NCBI GenBank assembly: GCA_017889635.1
Contig: JAGGAC010000001.1
Coordinates: 186,001 to 250,000, forward strand
DNA: 64,000 nucleotides
Direction: 5' to 3'
Origin: Bacillota bacterium
Lineage (GTDB): Bacteria; Bacillota; Negativicutes; Sporomusales; CTSoil-080
Positions 60,231 through 64,000 of this stretch are shown in pieces. The position numbers and the translations under genes were made by a program. The notes beneath the pieces were generated by a model that did not search any database, was not told where the DNA came from, and worked only from the letters and a program-made list of their open reading frames with translations. Every line of letters begins with the position of its first letter. The first letter of the stretch is position 1.

Positions 60231-61466
60231 ATGTCTATACTTGCCGGAGTTGATCCTGAAGTCGCCCACGCTATCAAGCTTGAACTAGGGCGGCAGCAAA
60301 ACAAAATTGAATTGATTGCTTCAGAAAACTTTGTTTCTAAGGCCGTTTTAGAGGCCCAAGGATCGGTGCTGACCAATAAATATGCCGAGGGGTATCCTGG
60401 ACACCGGTATTATGGTGGTTGCGAATATGTTGATATTGTTGAAAGTCTGGCTATTGAGCGGGCCAAGTCTTTGTTTGGGGCGGAGCACGTGAATGTACAG
60501 CCCCATTCCGGGGCGCAGGCTAATACGGCAGTGTATTTTGCTTTTTTGCAACCAGGAGATGTTATACTTGGAATGAATTTATCGCATGGTGGTCATTTGA
60601 CCCATGGAAGCCCAGTTAATATTTCCGGTAAATATTATAAGGTTGTGCCTTACGGAGTTGATGCTGAAACGCACCGCATTGATTATGATGAGGTACGAGA
60701 TTTGGCACTTAAACATCGTCCCAAGATGATGGTGGCTGGAGCTAGTGCTTATCCTCGAATTATTGATTTTGCCCGTCTTGGCGAGATTGCCCGTGAGGCG
60801 GGGGCGCTATTGATGGTAGATATCGCTCATATTGCTGGACTTGTGGCAACTGGGCTTCATCCTTCTCCTGTGCCGCATGCTGATTTTGTGACAACAACAA
60901 CCCATAAGACGTTGCGTGGTCCACGCGGCGGCTTGATTATGTGCCGGGCTGAATATGGCAAGGCTATTGATAAAGCTGTATTCCCGGGTATTCAGGGCGG
61001 TCCGTTGATGCATGTTATTGCTGCTAAGGCAGTGGCGTTGAAGGAGGCTATGAGTGAGGAATTTAGCCTTTATCAAGAGCAAATCTTAAAGAATGCTAAA
61101 ACCCTAGCCGAAAAGTTGGTACAGGAAGGGTTTTCGCTAGTTTCGGGAGGGACGGACAATCATCTAATGTTAGTTGATTTGAGAGCCCAAAAACTGACCG
61201 GCAAGGTAGCTGAAAAATTACTGGACGATGTGGGTGTGACGGTTAACAAAAATACCATACCCTTCGATCAGGAAAGTCCGTTTGTTACCAGCGGTATCAG
61301 GATTGGTGTGCCTGCGGTTACGTCTAGGGGCATGAATGAGGAAGCAATGCTTACGATAGGGGAAATCATTGCGATGGTGCTTAATAATCCTGAGGATGAG
61401 GCGGTAAGAACACGGGTTGCCGCGCTGGTAGGCGAATTATGCCGGAAATACCCGCTATATGCCTGA
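60231..61466 (+). CDS. glyA: Serine hydroxymethyltransferase
   Basis: A 411-residue protein from ATG 60231 (GAGGAGGAAAAT). It has [31 protein letters not shown], and the PLP lysine in [14 protein letters not shown]. It transfers a one-carbon unit from serine to tetrahydrofolate, feeding purine and thymidylate synthesis. Confidence 0.97.
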   Translation: MSILAGVDPEVAHAIKLELGRQQNKIELIASENFVSKAVLEAQGSVLTNKYAEGYPGHRYYGGCEYVDIVESLAIERAKSLFGAEHVNVQPHSGAQANTAVYFAFLQPGDVILGMNLSHGGHLTHGSPVNISGKYYKVVPYGVDAETHRIDYDEVRDLALKHRPKMMVAGASAYPRIIDFARLGEIAREAGALLMVDIAHIAGLVATGLHPSPVPHADFVTTTTHKTLRGPRGGLIMCRAEYGKAIDKAVFPGIQGGPLMHVIAAKAVALKEAMSEEFSLYQEQILKNAKTLAEKLVQEGFSLVSGGTDNHLMLVDLRAQKLTGKVAEKLLDDVGVTVNKNTIPFDQESPFVTSGIRIGVPAVTSRGMNEEAMLTIGEIIAMVLNNPEDEAVRTRVAALVGELCRKYPLYA

Positions 61467-61497
61467 TTTTTACTTGAAGAACAGGAGCTGAGGCCCA

Positions 61498-62124
61498 ATG
61501 CAGATTAGAGTGATTGACCATCCGCTAATTCAACACAAGTTATCACTTATCCGTGATGTGAATACTGGTGCAAAAGAATTCCGTGAGCTTTTAGAAGAAA
61601 TTGCCATGCTAATGGCTTATGAAATTACTCGCAATTTACCGCTGGAAGAAACGGAGGTTACGACTCCTGTGGCTACTTGCCGGTGTCGAGTGCTGGCAGG
61701 GAAAAAACTAGCGGTAGTGCCGATTCTAAGGGCTGGGCTGGGAATGGTTAATGGTGTTATTAGGCTTATACCGGCAGCCAGAGTAGGCCATGTTGGAGTT
61801 TATCGTAATCCGGATACGTTACAGCCGGTGGAGTACTACTGTAAATTTCCTAGTGATATCGCGGAACGGGAGATTGTTGTTATTGATCCTATGTTAGCTA
61901 CAGGTGGATCAGTTGTGGCGGCTATAGATATGATAAAGCGCAGCGGCGCAAAAAGTATCAAGTTAATGTGTTTGGTGGCAGCTCCCGAAGGAGTACTATT
62001 GGTTAACGATCGCCATCCTGATGTGGAGATTTACACCGCATCGGTGGATGAGTATCTTAACGATCATGGTTATATTATTCCTGGGTTGGGAGATGCAGGG
62101 GATAGGATTTTTGGGACAAAGTAG
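61498..62124 (+). CDS. upp: Uracil phosphoribosyltransferase
   Basis: A 208-residue protein. [42 protein letters not shown] and the PRPP loop [11 protein letters not shown] are diagnostic. It salvages uracil to UMP. Confidence 0.97.
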   Translation: MQIRVIDHPLIQHKLSLIRDVNTGAKEFRELLEEIAMLMAYEITRNLPLEETEVTTPVATCRCRVLAGKKLAVVPILRAGLGMVNGVIRLIPAARVGHVGVYRNPDTLQPVEYYCKFPSDIAEREIVVIDPMLATGGSVVAAIDMIKRSGAKSIKLMCLVAAPEGVLLVNDRHPDVEIYTASVDEYLNDHGYIIPGLGDAGDRIFGTK

Positions 62125-62133
62125 TACAAGTAT

Positions 62134-62170
62134 AAACCCCGGTTCGCGCTTTTGCCGCTCCGGGGTTTTT
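62134..62170 (+). terminator. Terminator after upp
   Basis: AAACCCCGG pairs with CCGGGGTTT around a 17-base loop, followed by TT. Confidence 0.82.
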
Positions 62171-62221
62171 CCGCAGTTAACAGCCGGATGGATTGGCTGA
62201 AGAAAATTAAATTGGGTGGCG

Positions 62222-62674
62222 ATGGACAGTATGATCAGGCCGTCTTGGGATCAGTATTTTATGGATATCTGTGCGGTGGTGGCTAGCCGGTCGACATGTC
62301 TTCGACGTCAAGTTGGAGCTGTTATTGTAAAAGAAAAGCGTCTTTTAACCAGTGGGTATAATGGAGCCCCGCAGGGGCTGGATCATTGTGAAATAACTGG
62401 CTGCTTACGTAATGAACAGGAGGTGCCGTCAGGTCAGCGACACGAACTTTGCCGTGGTACACATGCGGAACAAAATGCTATCGTTCAGGCGGCGTTGCAT
62501 GGGGTGGCTATTGCGGGGGCGACATTGTATTGTACACACCAGCCATGTTCAGGTTGCACCAAGATGATTATTAACGCCGGTATCAAACGGGTGGTTTACT
62601 TGCATGCTTACCCGGATAAATTGGCTGAGCAATTGCTGAGGAGTGCAGGAATCGAATGTGTGTACTGTAAATAA
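62222..62674 (+). CDS. dCMP deaminase (ComEB-like)
   Basis: About 150 residues; start ATG 62222 or 62231, both near a weak GGGTGGCG. Zinc site: HAEQNAI (His and catalytic Glu) and [36 protein letters not shown] is diagnostic of the dCMP deaminase group. It makes dUMP for thymidylate synthesis. It faces the dCTP deaminase gene. Confidence 0.92.
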   Translation: MDSMIRPSWDQYFMDICAVVASRSTCLRRQVGAVIVKEKRLLTSGYNGAPQGLDHCEITGCLRNEQEVPSGQRHELCRGTHAEQNAIVQAALHGVAIAGATLYCTHQPCSGCTKMIINAGIKRVVYLHAYPDKLAEQLLRSAGIECVYCK

Positions 62675-62707
62675 TCAAAAAGCTACCTTTAGGGTAGCTT
62701 TTTGATT
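62673..62707. terminator. Bidirectional terminator between the two deaminase genes
   Basis: AATCAAAAAGCTACC pairs perfectly with GGTAGCTTTTTGATT, giving T-tracts on both strands. Confidence 0.9.
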
Positions 62708-63227
62708 AGATTTCAAAGTCTTTGTACAATTTGCTTGGCATTATACCCTTGTTGTTTTGGTATTTTTTTGAGGAGTAGCGTTCGTACTCTCCCTCAATAA
62801 CGTGGTAGAATATCTGGCAAATTTTAACTCCGGCATAAATTCTAATAGGTTGGATGCAGAACATTTGCAGTGTCCAATACCCGGCGAAGCCGACGTCGCC
62901 AAATCCCGCAGTTGCATGAATAAAGAGGCCTAACCGTCCGACCGAACTACGACCTTCTAGCATTGGGACATATTTGTCGGTTTTAGTATACTCTGCTGTG
63001 CGGCCTAAATATAGCTTGCCGCTTTCCAGCACTAACCCTTCCGCCGGAATTTTTATGCGTTGGGCATGGTTTTCGACTTTCATGTCAAGGATGGGGGCTG
63101 AGTATGTCATTAATTCGTCATGCAAAGTTAGATTATAACTGTTGGGGTTTAGCTGTTTCTCATTAAAGGGCTCTATTATGATGTCGCCGCCAAGGTTACG
63201 TTTGATTTCTAGCCCGGATAGTATCAT
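62706..63227 (-). CDS. dcd: dCTP deaminase
   Basis: A 173-residue protein. Typical motifs are NPNSYNLTLHDEL, EGRSSVGRLGLFIHATAGFGDVGFAGYWTLQM (catalytic Ser-Arg-Ala-Glu area). It deaminates dCTP to dUTP, or directly to dUMP if bifunctional; the sequence alone does not settle which. It gives the cell a second route to dUMP beside dCMP deaminase. Confidence 0.9.
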   Translation of the reverse strand: MILSGLEIKRNLGGDIIIEPFNEKQLNPNSYNLTLHDELMTYSAPILDMKVENHAQRIKIPAEGLVLESGKLYLGRTAEYTKTDKYVPMLEGRSSVGRLGLFIHATAGFGDVGFAGYWTLQMFCIQPIRIYAGVKICQIFYHVIEGEYERYSSKKYQNNKGIMPSKLYKDFEI

Positions 63228-63413
63228 CGCATATGCCTCCTTTCGAGCTGCCGCTTCGGCGAATAGCTATTTCCCACCATATTTCGAGGGTGAATTGGAT
63301 TATTCCTTTTTATTTAAGCACTATCCTTGGAAATGCTTCATAGACTAAATTGCATTGAAGGCTGTGATGGGCTGGAAATAGATATTTAGCTCTTAAATAG
63401 GGGGGAAGCTACT

Positions 63414-64000
63414 ATGCCAGAGCGATCAAGTGAGGTTCTGTATGATGAAATAAATGAAGCTCTTAAACGAGGTGATTACCAGCAGGCTCTTGTGTATTGT
63501 CAGGCTATGGCCGAGCGGGGTGATTTTAAGTGTGAAGCTTTGTATAAAAAGATCAGAAATGTACTAAAGGATATAAATATTGAAAAGAATATTAAGCTTT
63601 TTGCGGCTGAATACAATAAGACGCAGCCGAAACGAGAAGATGTGCTTTGGCCGGAGGTAATTGTTCCCTGCTATAATCAGGGGCGGTTTCTCCGGGATGC
63701 TCTTGAATCGGTACCGGAAGGGATAAGTGTCACGGTGATAAACGACGCGTCTAATGATAATACTGCCGAAGAGATTGCGTGCTTAATGCACGACTATCAG
63801 TTTAAATTGATAACTAATGAGGTCAATTTGAATCAGGCTGGCAGTATTAATCGGGCGGTAAGTGAGTCGGAGAAAAATCTGTTTGTTGTTCTTAATGCCG
63901 ATGACGCTTTGGTAAGTTACGCGATACCTGCAATTATTGATGTATTTAAGTGTTTTGATTCGGTGCGCATGGTAGGCGGGGGCTGTATTACTTTCGAAGA
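63414..64000 (+). CDS. Family 2 glycosyltransferase (partial, runs off the window)
   Basis: An open frame from ATG 63414 (GGGGGGAAGC upstream) to the window end, 195 codons seen. The first 75 residues are helical, TPR-like (LYDEINEALKRGDYQQALVYCQAMAERGD). The GT-A domain then begins: PEVIVPCYNQGRFLRDAL, VTVINDASNDNTAEEI, NLNQAGSINRAV, LNADDAL with the DxD metal motif as ADD. The sugar and acceptor are unknown. Confidence 0.85.
   Translation, partial: MPERSSEVLYDEINEALKRGDYQQALVYCQAMAERGDFKCEALYKKIRNVLKDINIEKNIKLFAAEYNKTQPKREDVLWPEVIVPCYNQGRFLRDALESVPEGISVTVINDASNDNTAEEIACLMHDYQFKLITNEVNLNQAGSINRAVSESEKNLFVVLNADDALVSYAIPAIIDVFKCFDSVRMVGGGCITFE

Noticed and set aside
63142-63348. 68-codon forward frame across the start of dcd
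   Set aside because: It overlaps the well-supported dCTP deaminase start and has no ribosome site.

Overview
The window joins the right-hand part of an integrated, temperate podovirus-like element (about 1-28.7 kb) to a bacterial chromosome arm (about 28.7-64 kb). The core gene order suggests a Firmicute: cheW-ispE-gntR-nucleotidyltransferase-purR, glmU-prs-pth, rpmE-DUF1385-prfA-prmC-tsaC, and the low-molecular-weight arginine phosphatase-rpiB-YwlG-glyA-upp-dCMP deaminase run. The codon use and the gene neighbours point most to a Negativicutes (Sporomusaceae-like, diderm) host. That assignment is inference; no 16S gene is present.

Prophage layout. Small early/late-switch genes (0-2.1 kb: NrdD-like peptide, putative late regulator, Cys-rich proteins, HNH nuclease) are followed by packaging genes (terminase small and large subunits). 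The head module follows: portal, Bbp19-like protein, scaffold, major capsid, Bbp16-like cement protein. The T7-type tail/injection module comes next: tail tubular proteins A and B, gp13-like, gp14-like and gp15-like proteins, and a 1646-residue lytic transglycosylase/metalloprotease/LPD38 ejection protein. A tailspike and a lysis region (XhlA-like, holin-like, amidase) complete the late genes. The head genes resemble Bordetella phage BPP-1 while the tail genes are T7-like. A free-standing homing endonuclease sits inside the head module, and two reverse-strand small genes sit between the ejection protein and the tailspike. After the lysis genes come a very Thr/Asp/Glu-rich protein, a permuted papain-like hydrolase, and a plasmid-like module: XRE regulator, a large nested inverted repeat, an FtsK-type ATPase, a replication-relaxation-like protein and a small pilin-like membrane protein.

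The junction with the chromosome appears to lie in a broken L,D-transpeptidase gene (28.7-29.2 kb). This gene has lost its catalytic C-terminus, so it is a candidate integration target.

Chromosome. The genes cover chemotaxis (CheW, a CheY-CheX fusion, CheX), isoprenoid and cell-wall precursors (IspE, GlmU, a polysaccharide deacetylase, a secreted amidase) and nucleotide metabolism (Prs, PurR with a PurBox, Upp, dCMP and dCTP deaminases, GlyA). Translation genes are Pth, L31, RF1, PrmC, TsaC, tRNA-Gln and tRNA-Lys. Transport genes are PutP, BASS, AAHS-type MFS and MntP. A LysR-bicupin-AAHS cluster looks like a small aromatic-acid module. Two radical SAM enzymes of unknown substrate are present. 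Two intergenic regions, upstream of the purple acid phosphatase-like gene and of the BASS transporter, are highly structured and may be cis-regulatory RNAs. The window ends inside a family 2 glycosyltransferase.
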